In this document: in pieces, positions 7,328-16,714 of the stretch | Position numbering within the stretch: position 1 is the first letter of the stretch | Layout: the number at the start of each line of letters is the position of its first letter | Assembly (NCBI GenBank): GCA_964549505.1 | Contig: CAZJVD010000022.1 | Location: forward strand, 1-37,746 | Source: CAZJVD01 sp964549505 | GTDB taxonomy: Bacteria > Bdellovibrionota > UBA1018 > CAZJVD01 | Direction of reading: 5' to 3' | DNA length: 37,746 nt | Translations under genes and position numbers: made by a program | Notes under the pieces: model-generated | What the model was told of the DNA's origin: nothing | Database searches by the model: none | The model's input: the letters and a program-made list of their open reading frames with translations, nothing else

Positions 7328-9568
7328 CTACGTTCGGCGCTTCATCAGAAGGCCGACCACTTCTTTCGCGCAGTTCTCGCAATAGCCCATGTTTTTTTTC
7401 ATATTCGTCACCGTTTGCGCCGCGAGTTTACTGCCTTCTGAGTACGGATCGTATTGATCGGTTCCGTACACTTGGAGACTATTGTTCATCTTTTCGAGTT
7501 CGGCGCGCTGCTGTTCATAATAATGCTTCTCGAGTTTGCGCCAATATTCTGGAAACACCTGACTGTATACGACGGTTTGACCACGGTGGTCAAGGGACCA
7601 GGCGCCGACCTGTGAGATGACGTTTTTACGGAAGGCGAGGAGCTCTTTCTCGTCTTTTGGGGCATCAACGATTCTTTCAAACTCTTGAAGCAACGAAAGA
7701 TCCGGATCTTCGCTCTTTCCGGTTACCGTGTTTTGCATCCGCTCTTTTTTGAGCGTGAGCGAGAGATGAAGCACGTACTTTTGTATGAACTCTTCCCACT
7801 GTTTCGTGTCGTAAAGTCCGATGGCGGATCTGACTTCCCGGTCGATCGTGTCGAGGTACTCTTCGCGAACCGTGTTGATGAACTCGGAGGCATCGTGAAA
7901 CGATTCTTTGACGTCTTGTTTGAGAAATTCGTACTCGTTCGCACGTTTCACGAATCCTTCGAGTTCACGAAAAATCGCGAGTGGAGAGACGCACGGAAAC
8001 TCGGAGTTCTGGGCGGCATCGAAAAGAATGGCTTTCATTTCTCGAACGCTGGCTCCCATGCGTCCTTCGTAGAATGGAATGGTCTCGTACTCTTCGCGAA
8101 GCTTGCCGATCTGCGACCGTAGAATCTTTCGGTCTTCGGGCGATAGATGCTCGGGCATGTCGCCTTTGTCGTAGAGCTTCGCTTTCTGAATGGGTGTCAG
8201 CGATGCGACGATCGAGCTCACGCTCGGAGGATAGTTGATGCTGTTGGGTTTCTTGAGACGTGTGAGGATCGCCCAGAGTGCGAGCGTCTGAGCGACATGA
8301 GGCGCGACGTGCTTCTCGGTGCCCAGTTCGCCCAAGTGGAGCTGATAGATCTCGCGCTCTTGGGTCATCGACAAAAGATAGGGCACGCGCACGAGTTCCA
8401 TTCGTGCTTTGAAACTTCCGAAATCAGGGAACTCTTTAAAGCCATCGAGCTGCAGTTCGTTGCTCGAACCGATCATGACGGTGTCGAGGTGTGCGATGGC
8501 GTGACCGACATTGATCGCACCCGTTTCGCAGGCGCCGAGGAGATACTTGTAAGAATCGACCGGACGTTTGAGCAGATCGGCGTATTCGATGATCCCGCGG
8601 TTGCCGTCCACGAGATCTCCGCTCAGTGTGAAAAAGTTGATGCTCTGAAGCGAGGCGGGTAGGGCACCAAGACTCTTGTTGTAAGTGAGTTGCGCGTACT
8701 GTGCGTCGACATGCAGTTGCGGTTCGATCGTCACAAGACCTTTGCGATAACGTCTTGAAAAGAAAAATCGTTCGATCTGCAGGTGCATGAGAACACGCTC
8801 GTAGTCGCCGTGATGAGCCGACAAGAGTGAATCAAAAATAAGTCGGCACCGGTGGCAAAGATCGCCCTTGGTCAGGTAGTTCGAAAGCGACTTGTAAACA
8901 GTCTCGGCTCGTTGCTCACCCAAGACGCGTTTCAAGACTCCAAGACGCTGCTCCTGCGGAATAACCAAAAAAGGATGGTCTTTGAGATCGCATGGAAAAC
9001 GTGCGACGACCTCATCGTCCGAAAGTTTCGCAAAACTGGTCAGTGGGTCAGCGTTTTTTGAGTAAGCCTGAAGGCCGAGGTTGCCTTTTGTGATTTTTTC
9101 GACCGGAAAAATCCAGTTGAACGTGTACGCGGCACCTTCTTTCGTTCGGCTGTAGCGCTCAAGACCAGCCATCAGCGAACGCGCGATCGTGGACTTTGCG
9201 CTACCGTTAGGACCGTGAAGCAATAACAACTTGTTGTTGAGTTTCTGTCCCTGAAACGCGCGAACAGCTCGGTACAGGCGAGTTTGGACGCGTTCCTGGC
9301 CAACGACTTTGGGCGAAAGGCCGTCGACGGGCACATCGAAAACGTGAAAGCGAAAGCTCTCGGTGCTGGTGCGGCCGAGCTCCTGGATCTGTGATTTGCC
9401 AAAATGGTCAAGCATGCCGACGAGGAGATCGGTCGAAGAACGAAGTTGGAGCTCCGGAGCCTCCGCCAGGAGTTGCAGATACTCACTGAAGGCCAACACG
9501 CGCTTGTTAGCGTCGAATTCTTTTTTTACCTGGGTCTCTATTTCGGACAGTGCCTCGCGGGTACTCAT
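7328..9568 (-). CDS. prkA: PrkA-family AAA+ serine protein kinase
   Basis: A 746-residue member of the PrkA family. The N-terminal AAA module has Walker A GPNGSAKST at 119-127, followed by the long family-specific region (FNWIFPVEKITKGNLGLQAY, FTLSGDLVDGNRGIIEYADL, IGSSNELQLDGFKEFPDFGS) and the C-terminal kinase-like region. PrkA proteins are cytoplasmic and linked to starvation, stress and sporulation signalling. This copy is longer than the usual 630-650 residues. It has two CxxC pairs, CHRC at 238-241 and CENC at 730-733, which could bind zinc or respond to redox. Upstream on this strand a weak stem (AACCG/CGGTT) lies between this gene and the nucleotidase-like gene. No adjacent YeaH/SpoVR-type partner is present. 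Confidence 0.87.
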   Translation of the reverse strand: MSTREALSEIETQVKKEFDANKRVLAFSEYLQLLAEAPELQLRSSTDLLVGMLDHFGKSQIQELGRTSTESFRFHVFDVPVDGLSPKVVGQERVQTRLYRAVRAFQGQKLNNKLLLLHGPNGSAKSTIARSLMAGLERYSRTKEGAAYTFNWIFPVEKITKGNLGLQAYSKNADPLTSFAKLSDDEVVARFPCDLKDHPFLVIPQEQRLGVLKRVLGEQRAETVYKSLSNYLTKGDLCHRCRLIFDSLLSAHHGDYERVLMHLQIERFFFSRRYRKGLVTIEPQLHVDAQYAQLTYNKSLGALPASLQSINFFTLSGDLVDGNRGIIEYADLLKRPVDSYKYLLGACETGAINVGHAIAHLDTVMIGSSNELQLDGFKEFPDFGSFKARMELVRVPYLLSMTQEREIYQLHLGELGTEKHVAPHVAQTLALWAILTRLKKPNSINYPPSVSSIVASLTPIQKAKLYDKGDMPEHLSPEDRKILRSQIGKLREEYETIPFYEGRMGASVREMKAILFDAAQNSEFPCVSPLAIFRELEGFVKRANEYEFLKQDVKESFHDASEFINTVREEYLDTIDREVRSAIGLYDTKQWEEFIQKYVLHLSLTLKKERMQNTVTGKSEDPDLSLLQEFERIVDAPKDEKELLAFRKNVISQVGAWSLDHRGQTVVYSQVFPEYWRKLEKHYYEQQRAELEKMNNSLQVYGTDQYDPYSEGSKLAAQTVTNMKKNMGYCENCAKEVVGLLMKRRT

Positions 9569-9630
9569 ACAAAAAGCTTAAGGAACCGCTCACGGTTTTT
9601 CAATGAATTACCCGGCCTACCTAAGCGAAA

Positions 9631-11517
9631 CTATTGGGAAAGCTTGACCGGATTGGTTGTTGCTCGCCCACCTCGTCCGAAGCTGACACGAGGACGCTCG
9701 GGGCGAAACAAAGCCATCTCGGGCATATTGAGTGTACGCAACCCGCGAAGATGCGTTCTTACGAGATCACGGACGCGTTTTCCCTGAGGGTCGGTCTGAA
9801 CACGATAGTCCGGAATCCTCGATGTCGCCCAGGCCAGATCATCGCCTCCGCCAGCGAGAAACTCACTGGTTGCCAGTGTGTAGCTCCGTCCAGGAATAAT
9901 CGCTTTTCCCGTTTTTTCATCGCGTACATCGAGAAGGCGACGGACTTCCCAGTGCGAGATTGTCCCGTCCCGGTTGAGATCGGTCACTTTGCCTTTTGTT
10001 TGAAACGGCACGACCTTCACTTGTAGTCCGGCGATTGAAAAAACGCCGCGTGCTCCACAAAAAGCGATCTCGAGAATATCGCGTAACTCGCTACCTTTGA
10101 GTTCAAGAACCACCACGCGGTCGTCGTAGGGAAGCGCGCGATAGAGCGCCTCCAGCGTGACATTTCCCGAGCGCAATCCATCTTGAATGAACCCAGGGTT
10201 GATCATCGCGAAATCAGCGCCCGTTTCGCGTTTGAGAGCGTCGGCAACGAGGTTTCCCATTTCGGATTCACGTAGACTGGAATGAAAGACGGGGCGTGTG
10301 GCCTCGGCGAGGATCTCACCGCGTTCAGCAGCAGTCGCACGCAACGCACGGTTGAGGGTGTAGTCGGTATCACGACTGGGTTCCATGATTCGTCCTTTGA
10401 ACCGGGCTCGTGTGAGCGTCCCACGACCCGTTTCGGGCGGAGGTTCGTGAACATTGCAGTTACCTTGGTTGGAGAACACACGTTCGCAGAGCGTGACCGG
10501 CCCTTCGATTCGGTACTGAGCGGTGAGTCGCGTTCGCTTTTCGGTGTCGAACGGTAAATAGATCAGGTGATAAAACCGACCGTAACCGCCGGACTGAACG
10601 ACGGGCGTCCCGCCGATCCAGTGGTGAACGATCGAATGACTTCCGCCCGAAACGACCGCGTCGATTAGACCGTTGGGCAAAGACTCCAGAAGCTCGGCGA
10701 GTTCGCCCTGGCAGCGGCTCGGGCCCTTGGTCGGGCGCCAGGTCGTCATCGGATCCAGACTGAAACGTTCTTCGCAGCGAAGCGGGACATGCGCAAGAAG
10801 GACGATCACATCGGCGCCTTCTTTCTTTAGGCTTTCGACCGATCGAAGGATCGTTTCGCGCATGCGACCAAACTCAAGATGCTTCTTGGCTTCGGCCCAG
10901 ACCGACTTGAGTGCGGCGGGGGATGTGACGGCCAGAATCCCGACTTTCACTCCGTTAGCCTGTACGACTTTCGTGGTCGTGAGTCCGAGGAGGGCCAAGG
11001 GTTTCTTCGAGTTCGTATCGATCAGATTCGAACTGATGACGGGATAACGGCTCTGGCTGAGACGATCACGCAAAACACGAAGCGGGTCAGGATATTTGGG
11101 TGCAAAACTGAAGTCATGCCCACCCAACGTCGACGCTGTGATCTCAAGATTATTGAAAAACTCAACCACTGGCGCGCCGTCCAGAAGGTCAGATTCGAGC
11201 GACCCGCTCCATGCATCGCCGGCGTCCAAAATCAAAAGACTGTCTTTAAACTGGTCGCGCAGAAACCGCGCGTGGCTAGCGAGGAGGGATGCACCGCCGA
11301 CGGAGACCGTCTGTGGTTCCGCATCTTCCGTGACGTCTTCGCGCGGGCGCAAAGCGCCATGGAGATCATTGAACGTCATGAGAACCAGTGTCGTAACTTT
11401 TTTCTGAGAGTTTCCGAGTTCAGGCGTAGTCGGAGCCCAAGACTGCGGCAAAGGCGGTCCCGAAGAGCACCCCAGCAAGAACAGTAATCCCCATGCGAAA
11501 AAGGGAAGAACCCCCAT
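9631..11517 (-). CDS. 5'-nucleotidase/UshA-like lipoprotein with altered metal site
   Basis: A protein of about 628 residues. The ATG at 11517 gives a lipoprotein signal (MGVLPFFAWGLLFLLGC, cleavage before C17); an upstream start at 11622 would spoil it. The N-terminal calcineurin-like domain shows FNDLHG and DAGD. The C-terminal 5'-nucleotidase domain shows ESEMGNLVADALKRETGADF and NVTLEALYRALPYDD. Two conserved places differ from UshA: the GNHEFD motif reads GGHDFS (metal-binding Asn and dyad Asp lost), and GGHSH reads GGSHS (first His shifted or lost). The family removes phosphate from periplasmic nucleotides, but this copy may be weak, use another substrate, or be a binding protein. Its position on the cell surface or in the periplasm is inferred from the lipobox. 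Confidence 0.8.
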   Translation of the reverse strand: MGVLPFFAWGLLFLLGCSSGPPLPQSWAPTTPELGNSQKKVTTLVLMTFNDLHGALRPREDVTEDAEPQTVSVGGASLLASHARFLRDQFKDSLLILDAGDAWSGSLESDLLDGAPVVEFFNNLEITASTLGGHDFSFAPKYPDPLRVLRDRLSQSRYPVISSNLIDTNSKKPLALLGLTTTKVVQANGVKVGILAVTSPAALKSVWAEAKKHLEFGRMRETILRSVESLKKEGADVIVLLAHVPLRCEERFSLDPMTTWRPTKGPSRCQGELAELLESLPNGLIDAVVSGGSHSIVHHWIGGTPVVQSGGYGRFYHLIYLPFDTEKRTRLTAQYRIEGPVTLCERVFSNQGNCNVHEPPPETGRGTLTRARFKGRIMEPSRDTDYTLNRALRATAAERGEILAEATRPVFHSSLRESEMGNLVADALKRETGADFAMINPGFIQDGLRSGNVTLEALYRALPYDDRVVVLELKGSELRDILEIAFCGARGVFSIAGLQVKVVPFQTKGKVTDLNRDGTISHWEVRRLLDVRDEKTGKAIIPGRSYTLATSEFLAGGGDDLAWATSRIPDYRVQTDPQGKRVRDLVRTHLRGLRTLNMPEMALFRPERPRVSFGRGGRATTNPVKLSQ

Positions 11518-11612
11518 CCCTGAGTTTTCTTCCCCCCCACACCATCCTTGGTTACTTTTTATTCTAGGGGGAGTTTCCGATGTGTCACGCCGTTCCGCGT
11601 TGCAGCTGCTGA

Positions 11613-12332
11613 TCAGTTCCACTGGACAGGTACTTGTAATACATTTTCATCAGAGCGCTGGATCTTTACGAAGCCCTTTTCGCGACCAAACTGGAAAAGA
11701 TCCCGCGTGAGTTGCACATCCTTGAGACAGTATTCTCGAATCTCCTCGATCTTCCCTTCTTTCCACCATTGAACGGCCTGCAAGCCCTCAGCGGACTTGA
11801 GCGCACCCAGCGTTCCACGGGTAAGGTAGTCAAGCTTAATGAACCGCTGGCGCGTGAGGGTTTCCACGTCCGTCATAATATCGAAAACATCCAGTCGTCC
11901 CAGCTTGAGGCCGTACGCGGCAAGGACAGGTAGGTCGAAGTTCTTGATGTTGTAACCAATAACAAGGCGTCCGTAGCAGAACTCGAAGAGTCGATCGAGT
12001 TCGTTTTCCAAGAAGGATTCGAAGCGATCCGTCTTGCTGTCATAGGCGCACGCGACACTGATCTTGAGTAAATGAAGTTTGTCCGGGCCGCCCACATCTT
12101 GGAAGGTGTTCTGAGTTTCAATATCAACAATGAGAAAATGACGGTTTTTGAGAAAGAGACTGGAAGGGACGATATCTTCCGAGAACGGCACGCAAAACGG
12201 ATGGTTCCAATAACTAGGATTGAGTTTGGTACGGGATGTCGATTTCACAGAGGCCTTATGGTAAGTCGAGATCCCAAGGTCGAGCAAGTCCGTTTTCCGG
12301 AGGTCTCCTATGCAGTCTGGACAATCTGTCAT
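11613..12332 (-). CDS. DEDDy-type RNase H-like 3'-5' exonuclease
   Basis: A 239-residue protein with an exonuclease core of the DEDD class. DIET contributes D70 and E72, GYNIKNFDLPVL contributes D133, and the terminal motif YCLKD contributes Y201 and D205 (YxxxD, so DEDDy). This resembles the RNase H-like domain of YprB-type proteins, which cut single-stranded DNA or RNA from the 3' end. The substrate is unknown. The start is uncertain. The ATG at 12332 overlaps the first 23 bases of the divergent M20 gene, whereas a GTG at 12248, preceded by AAGG, would avoid this and keep the whole catalytic domain. Two cysteines in the disputed N terminus (CPDC) would be lost in the shorter form. Confidence 0.75.
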   Translation of the reverse strand: MTDCPDCIGDLRKTDLLDLGISTYHKASVKSTSRTKLNPSYWNHPFCVPFSEDIVPSSLFLKNRHFLIVDIETQNTFQDVGGPDKLHLLKISVACAYDSKTDRFESFLENELDRLFEFCYGRLVIGYNIKNFDLPVLAAYGLKLGRLDVFDIMTDVETLTRQRFIKLDYLTRGTLGALKSAEGLQAVQWWKEGKIEEIREYCLKDVQLTRDLFQFGREKGFVKIQRSDENVLQVPVQWN

Positions 12333-13713
12333 TCAGTGTCTCGAAAAGAATTGGAATAAGCATCTCGATGATTTGAAAGCTTTGGTGCGTGTGCCAAGCA
12401 TCAGTTTTCCGGGATATCCGCCCGAAAATGTCACAAAGAGTGCGGAAGCCGTTTCGAAACTTATGCAGCGCGCGGGATTGAAAAATGTCGAGGTGATCAA
12501 ACTCGGATCGGCGCATCCGTACGTTTATGGAGAATGGCTCGAGGCGAAAGATGCACCTACGTTGCTTCTGTACGCGCACCACGATGTACAGCCCGTCGGA
12601 CGCGAAGATGTGTGGAAAACGCCGCCCTTTGAGCCCACCGAAAAAGAAGGTCCAGGTGGGATGCGCCTGTTCGGTCGCGGTGCGGCCGACGACAAAGCCG
12701 GCGTGATTGTTCATTTGAGCGCGATCGAAAGCTTCTTAAAAACGAATGGCAAACTTCCGGTGAACGTCAAGATGATCGTCGAGGGCGAGGAAGAGGTCGG
12801 CAGTTCGGAGCTCGAGAACTTCTTGAAAACGTACCGCTCCCGTCTCGACGCCGATGTCCTTGTGCTCACCGATACTAGCAACTTTGAGATTGGTATTCCG
12901 TCGCTGACCGTAGCGCTTCGCGGAATTGTGGCGATGTCGGTCGAACTTCGTTCCCTCAAGAAGACGGTCCACTCTGGAATGTGGGGCGGACCTCTGCCTG
13001 ATCCGGTGATGGCCCTCACGAAGGTTTTAGCTGGAATGACCGACTCGGACGGCCGCGTCACGATCCCCGGTGCCTTGGACGGTTTTAGGCCTCCTACGGA
13101 GCAAGAACTCTCCGAAGCGGCGAAGCTGCCTTACAACGAAAAGCAGTTCCGGGATCAGGGCGGGATGGTGGAGAGCGCGAAGATTCTCAAGCAAGGCTCG
13201 CATCCCTTGGCTCAGACGTGGATGTATCCCAGCGTCACGGTCAATGCTTTTGAAGCATCCTCGCGTAAGTCGGCTGCAAACATCATCTGCGACGCCGCTT
13301 GGGCTCGTGTCACACTCCGATGCGCTCGCGGAATGAATCCGAAGAAAACTTTTGAAGCGATGGCTCGCTACATCAAGGAAGCGACGCCATGGGGTCTGGA
13401 AGTTTCGATCACAGACGAAGGCGGTGGGAACCCGTGGGCAACGGATCCCGTAGGGCCAGCTTTTGAGTGTGCGAAGCGGGCACTTGAGAAGGGCTATGGT
13501 CACCGAGTCGTCGCGATCGGTAGCGGTGGTACGATTCCGTTTGTTGAGCCCTTTGCGAAAGCATTGGGGGGCGCGCCGGTTCTCTTAGTGGGTGTCGAAG
13601 ATCCTTACACGAACGCTCACGGCGAGAACGAGAGCTTATTGATTTCGGATTTCAAGAAGGCGTGCCTCAGTCAGGTCTATCTTTTTGACGAAATCGGATC
13701 AAACTATCGTTAG
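12310..13713 (+). CDS. M20-family zinc dipeptidase/peptidase
   Basis: A 467-residue M20 metallopeptidase of the cytosolic dipeptidase type. Di-zinc ligands are visible: H90 and D92 in YAHHDVQP, D127 in GRGAADDKAG, the catalytic EGEEEVGS segment from 158, D in LVLTDTSNF, and H437 in NAHGENES. The dimerisation (lid) domain lies between about 200 and 330. It should hydrolyse dipeptides or related N-acyl amino acids in the cytoplasm. The start is firm because GGAGG lies seven bases before the ATG. It is followed after nine bases by the HiPIP gene. No signal peptide. Confidence 0.9.
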   Translation: MQSGQSVIQCLEKNWNKHLDDLKALVRVPSISFPGYPPENVTKSAEAVSKLMQRAGLKNVEVIKLGSAHPYVYGEWLEAKDAPTLLLYAHHDVQPVGREDVWKTPPFEPTEKEGPGGMRLFGRGAADDKAGVIVHLSAIESFLKTNGKLPVNVKMIVEGEEEVGSSELENFLKTYRSRLDADVLVLTDTSNFEIGIPSLTVALRGIVAMSVELRSLKKTVHSGMWGGPLPDPVMALTKVLAGMTDSDGRVTIPGALDGFRPPTEQELSEAAKLPYNEKQFRDQGGMVESAKILKQGSHPLAQTWMYPSVTVNAFEASSRKSAANIICDAAWARVTLRCARGMNPKKTFEAMARYIKEATPWGLEVSITDEGGGNPWATDPVGPAFECAKRALEKGYGHRVVAIGSGGTIPFVEPFAKALGGAPVLLVGVEDPYTNAHGENESLLISDFKKACLSQVYLFDEIGSNYR

Positions 13714-13722
13714 GAGACTTCT

Positions 13723-14076
13723 ATGAACCCCCGACCGCACCTGCCAAGACGTGAGTGGATCAAGCGAGCGCTTTTGTTAGCCGCAGCAGTTCCATTGTTA
13801 AAGCTGTTTCGAGTCACAGAAGCCGAGGCCGCGCCTTCGGCGTTAGAAATCGATCCAAAGACAAACCCGAACCCCACAGCGACGTCCTTGGGGTATGTAC
13901 AGGATTCGACGAAAGTCGATAAAGCCAAGTACCCTAAGCACACGAACGATCAGCAGTGTGGGAATTGCATGCTGTTTACTGCTGATGCTGATAAGGCATT
14001 CGGCAAATGCCAGCTTTTCCCGGGTTCGACCGTTCGAACCAAGGGCTGGTGCAGCGCTTTTGTGAAGAAACCATAG
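13723..14076 (+). CDS. High-potential iron-sulfur protein (HiPIP)
   Basis: A 117-residue precursor with a Tat-like signal (RREWIKRALLLAAAVPLLKL, twin arginine at 9-10). The mature domain has the four HiPIP cysteines C79, C82, C96 and C110 (CGNC, GKC, GWC) that bind a [4Fe-4S] cluster. Export through Tat fits a protein folded with its cluster. HiPIPs are periplasmic electron carriers to terminal oxidases or reaction centres; the partner is not in this window. AGGAG six bases before the ATG supports the start. The gene is packed closely behind the M20 peptidase and ahead of the permease. Confidence 0.92.
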   Translation: MNPRPHLPRREWIKRALLLAAAVPLLKLFRVTEAEAAPSALEIDPKTNPNPTATSLGYVQDSTKVDKAKYPKHTNDQQCGNCMLFTADADKAFGKCQLFPGSTVRTKGWCSAFVKKP

Positions 14077-14086
14077 GCGCACCATC

Positions 14087-15097
14087 GTGCAACGACGCCT
14101 TCTTTTTGCGCTGATCATTGGACTCGCACTCTATGTCGCGTATCCTTTTTTACTGCCTTTAATCTTTGGCGGGATCTTGGCGATTCTCTTCGTTCCAGTT
14201 CATCGGCGCCTGCTTGTGAAAGGGTGCCACAACGGAATGTCGGCGATGCTGGTCACACTGCTTGTCGCACTCGTTCTATTGTTGCCGATGAGTCTCACCG
14301 TTTTCTCAGTCGCTTCGAAGGGCTTTGATCAGATCGAAACATTGCGGTCATCGGGCGGGATTGAGTCGATGACCGAACGTCTGCTGAACGCCAATCAGGC
14401 GCAGCGTATCGCTTCGGCAATCAGTCGATGGTTTCCGGTTGAAGTAGACGATCTCATGAAATCTGCCCGTGATCTGTTATTACGCTTTGGTGTCGTTTTA
14501 GCTGAAGGACTGAAGTCGTTCTTCGTAAACTTGCCGGCTTTTCTGGTCGGGGCCGTCGTAACCATCGTCAGCCTGTTCTTTTTTCTCCGCGATCGCAGCG
14601 CATTTCTGGATTTTTTGCGTCGTAACTCCATGCTTTCGCCACGCGACACTAATCGTATTTTCGAGCGCGTCGCTGTGATGAGTCGTTCCGTGATTTTAGC
14701 GAGTGTGCTTTCGGCATGTGCCCAGGCTGTTGTGTTTTTTATCGCCATGTTGATCGTGGCGACGCCGAACGCGACCCTGATTGCTCTTCTCGTGTTTTTC
14801 TTTTCGTTCGTTCCGTTGGTGGGAACGGTGCCGGTTACGGTGGGTACGGTGCTACTGACCTATACGGGGGATGCTTATGGAGCGGCAGTCTTTTTAGCGA
14901 TTGTCGCAGTTCTCATCACGCTGCTCGACAATGTGGTGCGTCCGGTTGTGCTCAAAGGGTCCGCAAATCTTCATCCACTCGTAGCGTTTGTTGCTGCGTT
15001 CGGCGGGCTCCAGATGCTGGGGTTTTCGGGGATCTTTCTCGGACCGATCATTGCCGGAATTTTTCTAGCGATGGTCGATATCGCTAGAGAAAACTAA
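14087..15097 (+). CDS. AI-2E family transporter (PerM/YdiK-like)
   Basis: A 336-residue integral membrane protein with two leading membrane segments (LLFALIIGLALYVAYPFLLP and LIFGGILAILFVP), a third near 55-75, and a cytoplasmic or periplasmic helical stretch. It ends in the family signature (FFFSFVPLVGTVPVT, VLITLLDNVVRPVVLKGSANLHPLVAF, GLQMLGFSGIFLGPIIAGI). Members export autoinducer-2, ions or other solutes; the substrate is not predictable. It starts with GTG ten bases after the HiPIP stop. The end overlaps the convergent TPR gene by 14 bases. Confidence 0.88.
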   Translation: MQRRLLFALIIGLALYVAYPFLLPLIFGGILAILFVPVHRRLLVKGCHNGMSAMLVTLLVALVLLLPMSLTVFSVASKGFDQIETLRSSGGIESMTERLLNANQAQRIASAISRWFPVEVDDLMKSARDLLLRFGVVLAEGLKSFFVNLPAFLVGAVVTIVSLFFFLRDRSAFLDFLRRNSMLSPRDTNRIFERVAVMSRSVILASVLSACAQAVVFFIAMLIVATPNATLIALLVFFFSFVPLVGTVPVTVGTVLLTYTGDAYGAAVFLAIVAVLITLLDNVVRPVVLKGSANLHPLVAFVAAFGGLQMLGFSGIFLGPIIAGIFLAMVDIAREN

Positions 15098-16691
15098 AAC
15101 TCGCACCGACCATCGCTTCCCAGCGCTGATACTGATAGGTCGTGACCTTGTTACTCTCGTTCGATGTAAACTTAAAATCACCGATCATCGTTAGCCGTTC
15201 GCTGAACGGATAGCTGGGTGCGAGCGACAGCGTGTACGTCTGGTCTTCGCGTTTGATATCGGTTTGTTCTGGAAACCGAGACCACTGCACCTCAAAGCCA
15301 ATGAGGAGATCGATCGTGTGCGGCAAGTGCAGTTGGTTCGCAAATCGAAGCCCGTATTTTTTCGTGCGATAGGTTTTGCCCTTGTATGGATTTTGATCCG
15401 TGTAACTCAAGCTAAACTTGGGATTGATGAAACGCGTGCCAGAATCGTGATCAATCGCTATACGTATCGTAGACTGGAGCCCCGTTCGTTTGGAAAGATC
15501 AGCCGAAAGCTTCTTGTCGGCGGGATAGTATGTGTGCGCCACGGAACCGTCGATCGTGAAGCTTACACCCGGACGAAAGTCCCATTTGCCGAAAGCGCCG
15601 CCGCCATAGCTGTACGAATACGCTTCGTACTTGTAATCGGCGTTCGTGCTTGAGTCTTTCGGTTTGTATTGAAAGACAGACGTGGATTCGACCTTCATGC
15701 CACCGTTGAGAGGCCGTGACGGAAAGGCTGTTAAGTAAAGTGAGCCCGTCTGATTGAAATACTGCGCCTGTTTCGAGCCATCCAAACGACTGGAGTTAAA
15801 GTTCGTGCTTGCGTTGTAGCTCGGCACAAACTGTAAACGTCGTAACGGTGAGCTCATCCAACCCAACGCCAGGCTGATATCGGCTTTACCGGTCGTCTTA
15901 CCTGTGGCTTCAGAGTCGACGGTCGTATCCGGCAATGTCCGTACGTTGGAGTCGTAGCCGAGCAGCAGGCTTGCTGAACCAAAGAACTTACTCCTATCGA
16001 GAGGCTCGAGGGATCTGAGCGCGGAGGCTTCGATCTCTCCGGCAATCTTTTTGTTCTCAATGGTTGCGTTTCCATCCCTGAGAACGGCCTGAGCGTCGTC
16101 GCGAGCTTTTGTGAGTTCGGTTACAGCGCCTGAGACGTGCTTCATCTTTAGGTAGATACTTGAAAGCAGAAGGCGCGCAGGGGGAGTGAGTTCTCTGTGA
16201 CCGCTCGCCACGACTTCTTCAAAGTACTGCCGTGCTCTGCGATCCGAACTGTTCTGAAGCGCAATCATCCCGAGGAAAAACGCCGAACCTTCCGGATTGA
16301 AACCCGCGGAACGCGCGAGCGAAAATAGCTTCTCAGCTGCACCGAGCCGCTTATCTTTGTAGGTTAGGAGACCCAGTTCGAAATAATAGGGTGCGACGGT
16401 TTTCATATCGGCGCCCTTTGCCTTCTGAATGCGGATCAGCTCCGCGTACACCTGTTCGCTCTTTTTAGGCTGACCCATACCCTTGAAAATCAGGGCTCTG
16501 AGTTCCAAAAACTCCGTCTGTTCGGGCTGGAGTGTGATCAAACTGTCGGTACGACGAAGAGCATCGCTCAGCTGCTTCTTATTGAACGCGATGATGGCTT
16601 CCGCAAAGTCCGGCTCCAGAGCGTTCGGAACCTTGGCGCGAGCGGATGAACCGAGAGTCAAAAACAAGACACCCAAAAGGATGTTTCTCAT
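15084..16691 (-). CDS. TPR protein with C-terminal outer-membrane beta-barrel
   Basis: A 535-residue protein with a signal peptide (MRNILLGVLFLTLGSSARA), about 200 residues of tetratricopeptide-like helices (FNKKQLSDALRRTDSLITLQ, LGLLTYKDKRLGAAEKLFSL), and a beta-rich C-terminal half of alternating aromatic strands ending in ASFSFL. The layout (periplasmic TPR, then barrel) resembles surface-assembly or polysaccharide-export outer-membrane proteins, and in particular the SLAM-like pattern, but no family is certain. It is divergent from the FecR-domain gene with only 23 bases between starts, so the two probably share a regulatory region. Its 3' end overlaps the permease gene. Confidence 0.72.
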   Translation of the reverse strand: MRNILLGVLFLTLGSSARAKVPNALEPDFAEAIIAFNKKQLSDALRRTDSLITLQPEQTEFLELRALIFKGMGQPKKSEQVYAELIRIQKAKGADMKTVAPYYFELGLLTYKDKRLGAAEKLFSLARSAGFNPEGSAFFLGMIALQNSSDRRARQYFEEVVASGHRELTPPARLLLSSIYLKMKHVSGAVTELTKARDDAQAVLRDGNATIENKKIAGEIEASALRSLEPLDRSKFFGSASLLLGYDSNVRTLPDTTVDSEATGKTTGKADISLALGWMSSPLRRLQFVPSYNASTNFNSSRLDGSKQAQYFNQTGSLYLTAFPSRPLNGGMKVESTSVFQYKPKDSSTNADYKYEAYSYSYGGGAFGKWDFRPGVSFTIDGSVAHTYYPADKKLSADLSKRTGLQSTIRIAIDHDSGTRFINPKFSLSYTDQNPYKGKTYRTKKYGLRFANQLHLPHTIDLLIGFEVQWSRFPEQTDIKREDQTYTLSLAPSYPFSERLTMIGDFKFTSNESNKVTTYQYQRWEAMVGASFSFL

Positions 16692-16714
16692 AGTTATCGG
16701 TTCAGCTTATCATT

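Noticed and set aside
7685..8662. Several open frames of 85-171 codons antisense to the PrkA-like gene
   Set aside because: They are shadows of a well-supported gene and show no domain or signal of their own.
9580..9600. Short stem AACCG/CGGTT before the PrkA-like gene as a terminator of the nucleotidase gene
   Set aside because: Only five base pairs with a displaced T run; too weak to list as a terminator.
10879..11487. A 202-codon frame antisense to the nucleotidase-like gene
   Set aside because: Arginine-rich shadow frame without any recognisable feature.
12256..13503. Minus-strand frames of 152, 116 and 158 codons under the M20 peptidase gene
   Set aside because: The plus-strand gene has a strong Shine-Dalgarno sequence and intact zinc ligands; these frames are by-products.
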